In this document: positions 10,951 to 21,920 of the stretch, one piece after another
Numbering within the stretch: the first letter of the stretch is position 1
How the letters are laid out: every line of letters begins with the position of its first letter
Assembly (NCBI GenBank): GCA_048013815.1
Contig: CM106586.1
Span: forward strand, 7,626,001 to 7,690,000
Reading direction: 5' to 3'
DNA from: Setoptus koraiensis
Taxonomy: Eukaryota > Arthropoda
Length of the DNA: 64,000 nt
Notes under the pieces: generated by a model
Told to the model about the DNA's origin: nothing
The model's input: the letters and a program-made list of their open reading frames with translations, nothing else
The model's database searches: none
Position numbers and translations under genes: made by a program

Positions 10951-11737
10951 TCGAAGCGGCAATTAGGAGTGCATGAAAAATGTATCAATCGGAGCGTGCG
11001 CTGCCGCCGTCGGCCGGCCGGACGCTCGCGTACCGATTGCCCCGGGACGGCGGCGGGACTGCCCACTCCAGTTTGCAGCATGGCGCTTGTGGCCGGCTGC
11101 GTCGGTCGCTTCGAAGCGTCCGCCAATCAACAGGCCGAAGAGAAGCGGCCGCAAACAACAATTGGCCGCCACAAGCACAAACAAGCGAGCTCAAGTCGGC
11201 GATGTTCGCAGTCGCTCGCAGTCGCTCGAAGCCGCCCGAAGCCGCCCGAAGCCGCGAACGCTCGACAAACCGGCGAGACGGCAGCGCCGCCGAGTCGAGA
11301 ATTAGGCCACAGCCAATGGCCACTTCCTGAGCCGGCCTGCGTGGCCGGCTCAACTGACCGCTCGCTCGCTCGCCAACTCCGGCCCGGTGACAGTGGCTCA
11401 ATGACAGGCCTGACATCGCGCCGTCTCAATGGCGCAACAATGCCGAACCAATTCACCTGTCGGATGTACACCAAATCTCATCGTCAGGCACGCTGCACCT
11501 TTGCACCTCTAGCCGCCGCCAAGTGTACGTGACTGCAACTGCAACTTGGCCGGCTCGCAACCATTGCCCACACAACAAAGTTTGAGACACACATACAGAT
11601 CACTTGTCGAGCCAACTGCCCTCTGTCGGCCGTTGGATCGACTGCCGGCGCCGAGACTCGGGCCGCACAGGTGAGCTGCCACCGACGACAGGTCTCGGTC
11701 AGCGAAGCCGTAGTTGTCATGTTTGGTCGTAATAGTC

Positions 11738-11776
11738 GTTGTGATATTTAGTTGTGATATTTAGTTGTGATATTTA
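11738..11776. repeat. Minisatellite, 3 perfect units of 13 bp
   Basis: Unit GTTGTGATATTTA, with a decayed fourth copy after it. Confidence 0.9.
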
Positions 11777-13129
11777 GTTGCAATATTCGGATATTTAGAC
11801 CTTGTGAGACTTTGTTTTTGGCCGGTTCCAGTTGCAGATCGAGCGTTAGCTTAACGTAGCGCGTCAGGCAAGCAATCATCGAGCATTAGGCATAAATTAT
11901 CGATAGTTTAGTAATTGATTCGGCAATTCAATTTCTGGCCACTGGGGCGCACGCGAGTGAGCCAGAGATTGAGCAGATTAAGCCACCGGTGATAGACGCC
12001 AGATCCGTCGAAAGTGATCGCAACCAGCCCAATGGCAGCGACTCTCGAATCGACAGGCACGAACAACAATCATCCGATGTTATTTAATTCATTATTTGAT
12101 CAGCTCGATCGACATGGCAAATACTCGCTCGCTCATACCGATTTCATAATGAACACGAATGAAGTGAAAATAATTTCCAGTTAATCTGCATTCGTTTTCG
12201 TTCGGCCGAGCTGTTGGTTCGGCGGATCGGTAAGCGGAAACACTTTTTCCAGGTCGCATAGGCATTATAGCCAACGGCGTGCCCATCAAGTGGCTAGACG
12301 GTACAAGAGCGTCTCTTATTTGCACAAATTGAGGCGCATTTGTTGAGGCACAACAGGCACAACTGCGCGCACTATATTCGGGACCAAGACTAATTTCAAT
12401 TCAATTTGTGTTGACTGTTGCGAAAAGAATAGCGACGGACCATATTCGGATCGTTCGGTTGATGATTATATTTGGTGTGATGGACAAACAAAAGCAACGA
12501 GAATCAAGGACAATTTTGGGCAAAATTGATTTTGAAAATGGATTTTTTGCAAATCTGAAAATCGATTTTCAACAAAAATCCAAAAATCTTGTGCCAAGCG
12601 TTGATTTCGCGTATTCCGAAAGTTATCTTACAACTTGTTGTTAGTGTCCGCAACATTTCGACATTTCGCCATTACAGTGTATTTCAATGCCGAATAGCGT
12701 GCAAAGAAATAGCAGTTCGAGCGCCAATGGATGGGTCAGAGTTTTCACTTACGCAATGAGCTGTTTGTAGGGGTATCACCCAAAGGCAGGCCTGTGCGCT
12801 ATTTGATTGAAATAAAATTGAGAATAAATTTAGATCGACGCACTTGTTGATTCACTGGCGCCTGTTGGCGTTCGAACGGCAATCCAAAAGTCGGCCCAAT
12901 ATACACCGGTCCGGATGGATATATTTAGCAATGGTACTTGTGAAATTGGGTTAGTAAACATATCGCACATACGCATTGTCGGAACATAACAACGTATCAT
13001 TATTATCTAATTTGAGCTTGGTGTTGCCGTTGCTGGCATTGCGGTCGGAACTAACAACAGTCGGGCAACAAAATTTGAATCAGTCACTCGAGATTCATTT
13101 CAGTCCGGCAGTCTAATGACACGTTATTG

Positions 13130-13292
13130 GAAACAACAGCAGCAGCAGCAGCAACAACTGCAACAACAACAACATCGGCAACAATAACGGCAACAACAAC
13201 AGAGTGACGACACCCGTTGTTGTTATTTTGGTTGTTTGGCCGATTCGTTTGTTGTCGTTGCTGTGGTTGTTGTTGCTGTTGTTGTTGAACGG
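13130..13292. repeat. Imperfect inverted triplet tracts
   Basis: A CAA/CAG-rich left half faces a TTG/GTT-rich right half, so the transcript of either strand could fold into a long imperfect stem. It is low complexity, so pairing is partly automatic. Confidence 0.6.
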
Positions 13293-14111
13293 CGAACAAA
13301 AGAAGGAGCGATTTTCATCAATGGCTGTGATTTGTTGTTTATCATTAGCAACTCTTTTTGTGCAACTATTAATGAACAGAATGCTTGCCAACGTTTCGCC
13401 GATAATTATTACCTCTGATTGCCTGTGCCCGCTAATATCGGCTAATTATCTTTCGGCGTGCCATTGTCGATGGTTCGTTTCGTTGCCCTCGACGGCGAGA
13501 AAGCGAGAGAGCGAGAGAGAGAGAGCGACTTGCCGCACAATACCTTTCGAGACAGAAACTTGGCCAAGTTGTTGTGGCCAAAATGATACAAATGAGCGTT
13601 TTTCGCAGGCTTCGTCGCAACGCATCGCCGGCCTGCAAAACACAAACGGATGCCAACAAGTGGTCGCTGCTGGCCATTCGTTGGGCCAAAATGCATTTTC
13701 GACGCCACCGCATCCAATAAATATGCAACTTATTGCACCGTACAAGCGTTGCCCACATTTATTGGATTGGCGCTGGCCAGTGCGCATGCGACCGATTTGC
13801 GTAGAAAGTGATTGCATAATCGAGAGTTGATCAAGAACAACAATGTGTTTCTCGATGTGACCAATGCGCGAATAGGAAATCTATTGACTGTTAGATTAAT
13901 CGATCGGATGCGGCCGGCCAATCGATCAATCGCGGCCTGGCCAGCGAGCGAGATTCGGGATGCTGATGAGATGCAACCGATGATACGGCGACCGCAACTG
14001 ACGGGCAGCCCGTTCTTTTCATTACAACTAATGATGAAGAGATTGCCGTTGATGGCCTTTTAATCTTGATCTTTGCCATCTGTCATCGCGGGCTGTGCCT
14101 TGTTTGCACTG

Positions 14112-14162
14112 AACAACAACAACAATAATCGCAACACACTGGCGATTATTGTTGTTGTTGTT
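14112..14162. repeat. Perfect hairpin, 20-bp arms, 11-base loop
   Basis: Arms at 14112-14131 and 14143-14162 are exact reverse complements. Each joins a triplet run (AAC/GTT) to the unique core AATAATCG / CGATTATT, so this is not just two opposed microsatellites. Confidence 0.85.
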
Positions 14163-15250
14163 GTTGTTATTATTGTGTCTCGCTGGCAACTTCCTAACCC
14201 ACTGACAGTGCCGAGCGGTGCGAGGTGCGAGACTAATGATGCGAGACTCGCCGTCAGTTTGTGGTCACTCGTAACCTGCGGCCATCCGACAATCGAGCGC
14301 CGACAACGCGCCCGACGAGAGTGGGTGAAATCAAACTTTTAATCTTCTCTCGACTCTTCGTTGGCCGGCAATTGGTCGCTCGTCGCCGTTCGTTGGCCGC
14401 CGAGTCGCCGCTCGCTCGCGTCTCCGTCGGGCGGCGGGCTCATATGAACCCGCGTGAGCCCGCCGTCGTCCGAGGCTCGAGACTGACCGCGGCAACCCGT
14501 GAGTCGGGTCAGTCTCTCGAAAGTGCCGCTCGAAAAGCGGCCCAACTCAAAATAGCCGCCAACAGCGACAGCGACGCCGACAGGTGGCTTACCGAGCCCG
14601 GGATTACGGGCGACGGCGATGTGTCGTAAAACGAAGAATTGACTTTATCGTTCTCGTCTCGGCTTTACTACTATCGCAGTGCTGCCGGTTCGCGGCTTGA
14701 CCGGGCGATTCGACACGTCGGGCGATTCGACGCAACGGGCGAGCCCACCGAGCGAGATCCGAGAATCCGTTGCCGCCGAGCGCAAGTGTGACGCCAGACA
14801 CCTATGCTAATGCGCCACCTGATGAATGGGGGCGCAATCATTATCGGGACGATTAGCACCACTGACTCGGCCGTGTTGTTGTCGCTGTTGTTGGCGTCGC
14901 TGCTGCTGGCGTCGCTGTTGTTGCCACTCGGACCGTGGCGGATAATTGCTGGTCGCTGGCGCGCGCGTTACCGCCATCGCAACAATCGGACTGATTGAAT
15001 CAGTTATGCGAACAACGGCACATTTTATTGCCGCGTCGGGACAAACAATTAACCGGCTCGATCGGTCAGCGCGGCCGCCGGTCTCGCCAATCGATGGCCG
15101 TTGGCCGGGTGGCCGCTTGGCCGCTGCCAACGGCCGCTGCCAACGGCGACCGGCGACAGGTGCCGGCTCGCCAACGCTCGACTGGCCCGTCGCGGCTCAC
15201 ACAAATTGCGAGCGCCATTTGCCATAACCGACCGACCATAAGCCCAAGGT

Positions 15251-15332
15251 GTTAATAATAGCCGGCCGAATGGCCGGCCGAAACACGGTCGGACGGCCGG
15301 CGGTGCGGCCACACGCTCCGGCTATTATTAAC
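15251..15332. repeat. Inverted repeat, 15-bp perfect arms around a GC-rich centre
   Basis: GTTAATAATAGCCGG (15251-15265) and its exact complement (15318-15332). The 52-base centre contains further GGCCGGCC-type self-complementary words, so a branched fold is likely. Confidence 0.75.
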
Positions 15333-16267
15333 GGCCGGCTGTGTCCGAGCGCATGAAGCGGCGACATGGAGAGTAATTTACAAATTGGCCGTTAAAGCGA
15401 TTTGTTGTTGTTGTTGCTGTTGGCCGCTTTACACTAATCGGCCAAATCAAATCTGGCGAATCGCTCGAGCTCGAAGCTGCCAGCTCGCAATCGCCAGCGC
15501 GGCCCCCCTCGCATTCGCGTTCGGCCGGTGACGAGCTGTGGCAGCGCCGAGCGCGTCAAACCATCGCGGCGCTGATTGGCGAAACGGAAGTGGAGCGATG
15601 CGACCGGCCCAGAACAAATCGGTGTGTCGCTGGCCGAATTGTCAGTGTTGAGCGGATCGCGCGCCCAGCGCGAAGATGCAACCGGATGGAATTATCATTT
15701 GTGTGCCGCTGCGCTGCCTTTTGTGCTGCCACCAATTGAATGTTTGTGCCATGATTTGGTAATTCTTTTCGCACAACAATGGCCGCGCCAAAGGTTGTGC
15801 GAAAAGACAACAGCCCACGCGCGCCCCTTCGCGTTGCGCGGATCAGCCGGCCGATCATCATGCCAAATCGAATCAGCTCGAACTAAATTAAAATGATCAA
15901 AAATGCGAAATTAAATCCGCTCATGAATGACCATTATCGGCCGAGCTGTTATTGTTTCTCTTTCAACTGTGCGCGCAAATCAGCCGCAGATTAGCGCTGC
16001 CAGCATCCGGGTCTCGCCGGCTCGCTCCAGTTGCGCGTCTTCTTCTTCTTCTCTCCCAGTTGCAGCATCTAATCCGAGATGCGAGACGCGAGAATCCGAG
16101 ATGCGAGTGGCGAGACGCGAGAATGCGAGTGGCGAGTCCGCAGATTACATTACAGATTAGCGAGCCAGCGAGCACACAACGACGCCAGGGCGAAACGCCG
16201 AGCTCAACAATGACCGGTGGCGCCCAACTCGGGCTCGCAGCAACCACAAACACTTGTGAACGCTAAA

Positions 16268-16317
16268 ATTGTTATGTAGTGAGCGGCCACAATAACAGCC
16301 ACTCATTACATAACAAT
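16268..16317. repeat. Hairpin, 20-bp arms, 10-base loop
   Basis: Arms at 16268-16287 and 16298-16317 pair with one C/A mismatch and one G/T position that would be a G-U pair in plus-strand RNA. The right arm holds a D-box-like site (16305-16314). Size and shape resemble a short microRNA precursor, but no mature strand can be inferred. Confidence 0.75.
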
Positions 16318-16375
16318 GTTGCGCTTGCTGCGAGCCTCGTCACTAGTTATAGACCGATGTGACGGCTGATAGATA

Positions 16376-16399
16376 TCATCATCATCATCATCATCATCA
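16376..16399. repeat. (ATC)n microsatellite
   Basis: About eight ATC/CAT units. It lies just before the change to AT-rich DNA. Confidence 0.9.
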
Positions 16400-16549
16400 T
16401 GGCAGTGGGGCGAGTCCGCTTGTTTTGTCTTGTTGCGGCTGCCTATTGTTACACCGACAACAGATTGTTGCCGCTTGAGAAAGATAAACACTGTTGCAGA
16501 CACACAAACTAAACACAAACAACAACTCATTATCTCAGTCTAATTAGAT

Positions 16550-17104
16550 TTGTTGCCCATCGATCCAATCATGCGCGAAATTGTTATTCTAATAATAGAG
16601 TCATTCTCCCTTTTTCGAGCCGCTCAAAAAAGATCAATGACCAATATCGCCTGCTACAAACGCCCAGATGCCGTTTTGTCAGAAAACTATTGACTCGATG
16701 AGATTAACTCCATTCCAAATATATCATTCATATGAGAGATATTCCAAACTAACAATTGATTTTGAACAAACAAAAGCTCACCATCTTGGTCATAGTTGTT
16801 GCGCTCCTATTTTGGGCTCACAGTTAACAAGTTACAAGTGCGAAGCAACTTGGCCATTGCAACTTTAACGGTGTCTCAAGAAACTAAATAGACAAATCAG
16901 ATCGAGAACTGAATGGCCTGATCAACGATCGCCTCTATTATGGCCAGATATAAATAATGTTCGACCGTCATGGCCTCAATTGTCCGCGCAAAAAGTGAGC
17001 GCCTTGCACGTGGGGCAGCCGAAATTCTAGAGCCGTACTTGTGGCTAAAATCGTTATTATTATCGTTATTATTGAATTATTAATGATAAATTATCAGAAG
17101 ATTA
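16550..17104. other. AT-rich stretch without a recognised gene
   Basis: Base composition shifts to AT-rich here and the triplet and minisatellite repeats stop. A 66-codon open frame (16668-16868, plus) has ordinary composition but no recognisable motif, signal or context, so I do not call it. Confidence 0.4.
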
Positions 17105-17437
17105 CTAATCACGCAACTGCAATTGATGAGCATCTTGTTTTTGAAGTTCGAGTTGTCTCTCACGAACTATCAATTTTTTGCTGCTGGATATCCCCTGTTT
17201 TTGTTGACAGAGGAGAGCACTATGCTTTACCTCCATTTTAGAGGAGCTAGCTCGCGCCTTTGGCGAACAAACCTCGTCTGCAATTGGCTGCATTGAACAA
17301 ACTTCATTAGGATCGACCATGGGATATAGAGAATTTTGCGATTGATTTGTTTCGGCAGGCACAAATGACCATACTTCTTGTATATTAAACTCTGGTTGTA
17401 ATTATAGAATATCCAGATAAGCTAATTGGTCGTCCAT
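17105..17437 (-). pseudogene. Probable broken gene fragment, unknown protein
   Basis: The minus strand opens with ATG at 17437 (MDDQLAYLDIL), meets an in-frame TAA at codon 12 (17402-17404), and then stays open for 98 codons to a stop at 17105. The composition is ordinary (acidic/Gln start, Cys, Ser- and Lys-rich middle, and a Leu-spaced charged end KKLIVRERQLELQKQ). The end vaguely suggests a short coiled coil or leucine zipper, but I do not recognise a basic region or any family. It could be a relic of a regulator gene, one exon of a spliced gene that does not include the first 12 codons, or chance. Confidence 0.25.
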
Positions 17438-17847
17438 AATTCTGTAATTATTTAGTAATTGTTCCTTATCTTTGAAAGTTGAAGTAATTTTTGGTCAATT
17501 ATAAAAATCAGGAACAAAATCCTTCATTACTGGACCGGCAAGTGACACAACTTATGTCACTTGATAATCAATGTTCAAAAATTAAGCAAATCCAATTGCT
17601 GTTGTCCGAAAACGTCCCAGCAAATGTTTCTGTGGACAGCATAATCATTCTGCCAGAATGGAACATTATGAAGTGATCGAGACTGTATGGTCTGGCACAC
17701 TGTTGGTTTATTTTTCCACTGTTTGAGCGAACTCAAATAGCAACAACAAAGCAATCAAATCAAATTCATAGTCCAAAAAAGAATAACAAGCTTAAGCCAG
17801 ATGAAGGTTTCTATGATCATAAAGTGCCAGCAGAAAATGAACCATGG
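17438..17847. other. No gene recognised
   Basis: AT-rich DNA. A 61-codon frame (17491-17676, plus) lacks an ATG and is not called. TTTATT at 17707-17712 would read AATAAA on the minus strand and could be a distant polyadenylation signal for the gene at 18117-19682. Confidence 0.35.
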
Positions 17848-17972
17848 AGTATAAATAGCTGCTCGAATGACAAAAGTGAATTCGTGCTTAGAATTGTTGG
17901 TCCAGTGAAGATCGATGAGAGAGAATCGTTGATTTCGAGCACCTCACAGATAGTAAAATGTCTAATTAGCTA
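17848..17972 (+). promoter_or_regulatory. Relic of a family promoter, with TATA box
   Basis: TATAAATA at 17850-17857 is followed by about 110 bp resembling the region upstream of copy 2 (20070-20190; shared words include TTAG-TTGGTCCA and AGTC/TAATGT). It points rightward, but no start codon of the family follows; the 3' end of copy 1 on the other strand is met instead. I read it as the stub of a deleted plus-strand copy. Confidence 0.35.
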
Positions 17973-18116
17973 CTAAAAGACAAAGAAGAAAATGAACTCA
18001 CGCAGTGATATAAGTCGAGAGGGAATTTATAAGTGTCATGACGCATGGTGAAACTCTCAGCATGAGACCATTTTGACCCAGAAAGAACAGGGAAATGGGC
18101 AAACTTCAGGTCAAAG

Positions 18117-19682
18117 TTATTTTGCCAGATAGTATATATTGAAGAGCGAAGCCGGTCGTCTGGAATTATCGTTGTAGAATGGGCCGTAACTATGCTCAAC
18201 CCAAATGGAACATAGTATACTAAAAACTACAAGTAATAAGAGGGACCCAACAGCTATAGCAAGACCAATTCCAATTTCAGCACCCGGCGATCCGCCCAAA
18301 TAATGGAAATGATGTCCGGGAGGGTAATGATGGTGAGGAGCGACGAAGTGGTTGGTCACGTGAGCGAAGGCACTACCAGAAACGGCGCTCGTGCCACCAA
18401 ACTGGACCTCGCCTTCGGGATCTTCCATATCACTCATGAATGATTGCGTGAATGACTTGTCGAATGCGGACAATTTTATGAATTCGGCAACGCGACGTTC
18501 ATGGGCACTCACTCGCCTCAAAAGCCACGCTTTCAAGCCTCGCGAATAGGTGAAAATTTTGATGCTGGGATCAAACGTGATAACAGTGTCGATAATCTCG
18601 TAAAATCTATGCGCTACAATGTCCTGTTCGATACGTCCCTCATTCTTTGTTACGTCGACAACGAGTGCTTGCTCGTTCGAAGCATCTTTTTCAAATTTCA
18701 GGGGGCTTTTTTGCTCTAAATCGACATTGACATGCACAATAAGAATACCCTGGCAATATTGAACTGCGCGAATCCATTTTTGTATTCTTTCATCATTGGT
18801 GATGCTCTGGTCTAGTTTGCCTCGATCGTCTCGAGCCAAGTAACCCCGCCATGCTAACTGGGCAATTGTGTAGATTGAACTTCGAGCGTATCCATCAATC
18901 AACTGGCAGGCGCCCTTAACCTTCATGAAATCCTCATACATGCCCACCGAATTCATTGTAACTTCAATTGAAAATACCGTATCTGGTCCGGGTTTCAACG
19001 AATCGAACAAAACGATATTTTCTACCCTCGTAAATAGGTTCGGGGCGTATTTCGCGGTTAGACTAAACAGCTTGCGCATTTCAGGTGACAAATTTTTTGC
19101 GTTTTCATCATCGAAACGCAAATCGTTTTTTGTTGCCAATGCGACAATTTTATCAACTGCTTCTGCTGATTCGGAATTTTTCTCCGCCAATTCCAGCTTC
19201 TGCCCCAGGGATCTCTTACAAGTTAGCACAACTTGTCCAGCGAACAATCTGAAGAATTGCGATAATCTATGCTTCTTCTTGCGATGTAGATATTTGCCAC
19301 GAATGCCATTATTTTTGATTCGTCGATCGTACTGCAACAATTGAGCAGTGAAGTCTGGATCGCACACCGAGTGAATTGACGATGCTTGTCGAACTATTTT
19401 TCGAAGCATCTCGATTTCTTGTGCTCCGTTTAAAGATCTCAAGCAAGAATTAATTAGTGAATGTTGATAGAAATTGACCACGCGAAAAGCGATGGGAGCG
19501 TCATCTTCCGGCAGTAATTTTTCCGCGAGGTCCAGAAATTTGTCGACTGTATCCATCTTCGCAATCATTTTGACACACTGTTTTTTGGTCAGTGTCCATT
19601 TCGCAGTTTCACTGTGAACTATGCTGGTAGATAAAAATCCACCAACTAAGATCACACATATCACCAATTTGAAGTTGCTCAT
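18117..19682 (-). CDS. Family copy 1: signal-peptide, single-pass membrane protein of unknown function
   Basis: A 521-residue single-exon protein. I chose the second ATG (19682) because MSNFKLVICVILVGG aligns with the start of the other three copies; an upstream in-frame ATG at 19736 would add 18 residues that spoil the signal peptide. Visible parts: signal peptide (~1-25), a helical charged ectodomain with six cysteines shared by all copies (in the contexts KQC, SCL, VCD, LTC, GAC, QYC), a conserved block GEVQFGGTSAVSG followed by a His/Pro/Gly-rich juxtamembrane stretch, one membrane segment (AEIGIGLAIAVG onward), then a ~25-residue cytoplasmic tail unlike that of the others. It is head-to-head with copy 2. 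TTGTTTAAACAA lies 35 bp upstream of the ATG, as in copy 2. I do not recognise the family; no enzyme motif, EGF, Ig, lectin or viral-glycoprotein hallmark is seen. Confidence 0.85.
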   Translation of the reverse strand: MSNFKLVICVILVGGFLSTSIVHSETAKWTLTKKQCVKMIAKMDTVDKFLDLAEKLLPEDDAPIAFRVVNFYQHSLINSCLRSLNGAQEIEMLRKIVRQASSIHSVCDPDFTAQLLQYDRRIKNNGIRGKYLHRKKKHRLSQFFRLFAGQVVLTCKRSLGQKLELAEKNSESAEAVDKIVALATKNDLRFDDENAKNLSPEMRKLFSLTAKYAPNLFTRVENIVLFDSLKPGPDTVFSIEVTMNSVGMYEDFMKVKGACQLIDGYARSSIYTIAQLAWRGYLARDDRGKLDQSITNDERIQKWIRAVQYCQGILIVHVNVDLEQKSPLKFEKDASNEQALVVDVTKNEGRIEQDIVAHRFYEIIDTVITFDPSIKIFTYSRGLKAWLLRRVSAHERRVAEFIKLSAFDKSFTQSFMSDMEDPEGEVQFGGTSAVSGSAFAHVTNHFVAPHHHYPPGHHFHYLGGSPGAEIGIGLAIAVGSLLLLVVFSILCSIWVEHSYGPFYNDNSRRPASLFNIYYLAK

Positions 19683-19716
19683 TGTTGTATCATATTCTGA
19701 ATAAATTTTCGGGTAT

Positions 19717-19728
19717 TTGTTTAAACAA
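19717..19728. promoter_or_regulatory. 12-bp palindrome TTGTTTAAACAA upstream of copy 1
   Basis: A perfect palindrome 35 bp upstream of the copy-1 ATG. The same 12-mer lies at 20192-20203, 36 bp upstream of the copy-2 ATG. Copies 3 and 4 keep a one-base-shorter form (TTGTTAAACAT). TGTTTA is a forkhead-type core, so a factor site is possible. Confidence 0.4.
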
Positions 19729-19818
19729 TTGAGCATTAAAGTATTGATAATGTAGTCGAAATCGGCGGTTCCTCACCGCCATTCTCATCCGATTTCGCCA
19801 TAGTTCGTTCAACGCGTG

Positions 19819-20052
19819 ATTGTCCCGAAACTTCTATATATTGTAGTCATGCTTAGAATTTTGTTCCCTCTTTCAGACTACGAAAATGGCTGCATATTTG
19901 TTGCTATTTTAGTTCCCTGAACTCTATTTTTGCTCACTTAGCCAACATTCCAATTCGCAGTGCTCATGGCAACAAATACGGAGCCATTTTCGTAGTTCGA
20001 ACAAGGGAAAAAAATCTTAAGCATGACTGCAATAGGTAAAAATTTCGGGATG
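19819..20052. promoter_or_regulatory. Divergent promoter with palindromic arms between copies 1 and 2
   Basis: The left arm (~19819-19904) and right arm (~19969-20052) are reverse complements with scattered differences; shared words include AGTCATGCTTA, ACTACGAAAATGGCT and ATTTGTTGC. The 64-bp centre is present in one orientation only and also lies upstream of copy 3 (24655-24712). Each gene therefore carries its own copy of one upstream block, and the pair arose by inverted duplication. Confidence 0.65.
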
Positions 20053-20238
20053 AGTACGTTCAGAACGACACATAGGTGGTTCTCGGATGACAATAGTTGT
20101 AAAGTCATTCTTAAAATAGTTAGTCCATTGTAAATCGAAGAGCAGCTGGAATCGTCAATCCTTAGTACATTATCAATAGTCTAATGTTTAATTGTTTAAA
20201 CAAATGTCGAAAATCCATCTCGAATAAAAGAAAAAACA

Positions 20239-21753
20239 ATGAGTAGCTCCAAATTGGTGATATGTGTGATCTTAGTTGGTGGATTTTTATCTACCAGCAT
20301 AGTTCACAGTGCAACTACAGAAGAGACACTGACCAAAAAACAGTGTGTCAGAATGATTGCGAAGATGGATACAGTCGACAAATTTCTGGACCTCGCGGAA
20401 AAATTACTGCCGGAAGATGACGCTCCCATCGATTTTCGCGTGGTCAATTTCTATCAACATTCATTAATTAATTCTTGCTTGAGATCTTTAAACGGAGCAC
20501 AAGAAATCGAGATGCTTCGAAAATTAGTCCGACAAGCATCGTCAATTCACTCGGTGTGCGATCCAGACTTCACCGCTCAATTGTTGCAGTACGATCGACA
20601 AATCAAAAATAATGGCATCAGTGGCAAATATTTGCATCGCGAAAAGAAACATAGATTATCGCAATTCTTCAGATTGTTCGCTGGACAAGTTGTGCTAACT
20701 TGCAAGAAATCGTTGGGGCAGAAACTGGAATTGGCGGAGAAAAACTCAGAATTAGTGGACGCAGTTGATAAAATTGTCGCATTAGCAAAGAAAAACGATT
20801 TGCGTCTCGATGATGCAAACGCGGCAAATCTATCTCCCAAGATGCGCGAGCTGCTTACTCTAACTACGAAGAAAATTCCGGATCTAATGACAAAGGTAGA
20901 AAATATCGTTTTGTTCGATTCATTGAAACCCGAACCCGATACAGTATTTTCGATTGAAGTTACAATGAATTCGGCAGGCATGCTTGAAGATTTCATGAAG
21001 ATTAAGGGCGCCTGTAAGTTGATTGATGCATACGCTCGAAGCTCGATCTACACAATAGCTCAATTAGCATGGCGAGGTTACTTGGCGCGAGACGATCGGG
21101 GCGATCTAGATCAAAGAATCACCAATGATGAAAGAATTCAAAAATGGATTCGCGCAGTTCAATATTGCCAGGGTGTCCTGATTGTGCATGTCAATGTCGA
21201 TCTGGAGCAAGAAAGCCCGCTAGAATTCGAGAAGGACGGTTCGAATAAGCAAGCAATTGTTGTCGATATATTAAAGAATGAGTGGCAAATCGGAAGCATT
21301 CCAACGCACAGATTTGACGAGATAACTGACGCTGTTACGACGTTTGATCCTAACATTAAAATTTTCACCTATTCGCGAGGCCTGAAAGCGTGGTTCTTGA
21401 GACGAGTGAGTGCCGATGAACGTCAAATAGCCGAATTCATAAAGTTGTCCGCATTCGACGAATCTTTCAAGCAATCATTCATGAGTGATATGGGAGATCC
21501 CGAAGGCGAGGTTCAGTTTGGTGGTACGAGTGCCGTTTCCGGTAGTGCTTTCAGTCACGTGACCAATCACATCGTCATTCCTGGTCATCATTACCCTCCC
21601 GGACATCATATGCATTATTTGGGTGGATCACCAGGTGCTGAAATTGGAATTGCCTTTGCTATAGCAATTGGATCTGTCTTTTTACTTACGGTTTTCAGTC
21701 ATTTGTGTTCGGCTTGGGTTAATCGTGGACGCAGTGGACCATACCGTGGGTGA
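20239..21753 (+). CDS. Family copy 2: signal-peptide, single-pass membrane protein of unknown function
   Basis: 504 residues, one exon. Residues 1-~25 form a signal peptide (LVICVILVGGFLSTS). Ectodomain cysteines lie at 36, 80, 107, 155, 259 and 310, enough for three disulfides. A basic patch (HREKKHR, 133-139) is followed by an amphipathic segment. Residues 423-436 are EVQFGGTSAVSGSA, 448-460 are His/Pro-rich, and 468-490 form one membrane helix, leaving a 14-residue tail ending GPYRG. Topology is therefore type I. A polyadenylation signal AATAAA sits at 21921-21926 and the 3' UTR is shared with a relic at 24.9-25.0 kb. It is closest to copy 1 in the amino-terminal part (both have the FRVVNFYQHSLIN segment that copies 3 and 4 replace). 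Function is unknown; a cell-surface or secretory-pathway role is inferred from topology only. Confidence 0.88.
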   Translation: MSSSKLVICVILVGGFLSTSIVHSATTEETLTKKQCVRMIAKMDTVDKFLDLAEKLLPEDDAPIDFRVVNFYQHSLINSCLRSLNGAQEIEMLRKLVRQASSIHSVCDPDFTAQLLQYDRQIKNNGISGKYLHREKKHRLSQFFRLFAGQVVLTCKKSLGQKLELAEKNSELVDAVDKIVALAKKNDLRLDDANAANLSPKMRELLTLTTKKIPDLMTKVENIVLFDSLKPEPDTVFSIEVTMNSAGMLEDFMKIKGACKLIDAYARSSIYTIAQLAWRGYLARDDRGDLDQRITNDERIQKWIRAVQYCQGVLIVHVNVDLEQESPLEFEKDGSNKQAIVVDILKNEWQIGSIPTHRFDEITDAVTTFDPNIKIFTYSRGLKAWFLRRVSADERQIAEFIKLSAFDESFKQSFMSDMGDPEGEVQFGGTSAVSGSAFSHVTNHIVIPGHHYPPGHHMHYLGGSPGAEIGIAFAIAIGSVFLLTVFSHLCSAWVNRGRSGPYRG

Positions 21754-21920
21754 GAGGGGCCTATTTTCGAAGGATCGAATTGCAAAAGGATTTGAAAAGA
21801 AAGAATATCGAATGGAAGATAATTAAGAGATCAAATCGTAGAGGGCAAAAATTTGCTTCTCGTGGTGCTTATATAGCACAAGTGAACGAACGCTCCGCGA
21901 TACTTCAATTTTGTTGATCG

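Larger units (their letters stand above)
5638..16500. other. Long gene-free stretch of minisatellites and hairpins
   Basis: I found no exon I can support in nearly 11 kb. Open frames are Arg/Ala/Ser-rich readings of GC-rich DNA or homopolymeric readings of triplet repeats. Isolated splice-donor-like and TATA-like words occur (for example TATAAAA near 10210) but with no open frame attached. Repeats and inverted repeats are listed separately. Confidence 0.5.

Noticed and set aside
10726-11532. 268-codon plus-strand frame
   Set aside because: It runs across a (GT)n and a 17-bp minisatellite whose period shifts frame; the product is Arg/Ser/Ala-rich low complexity.
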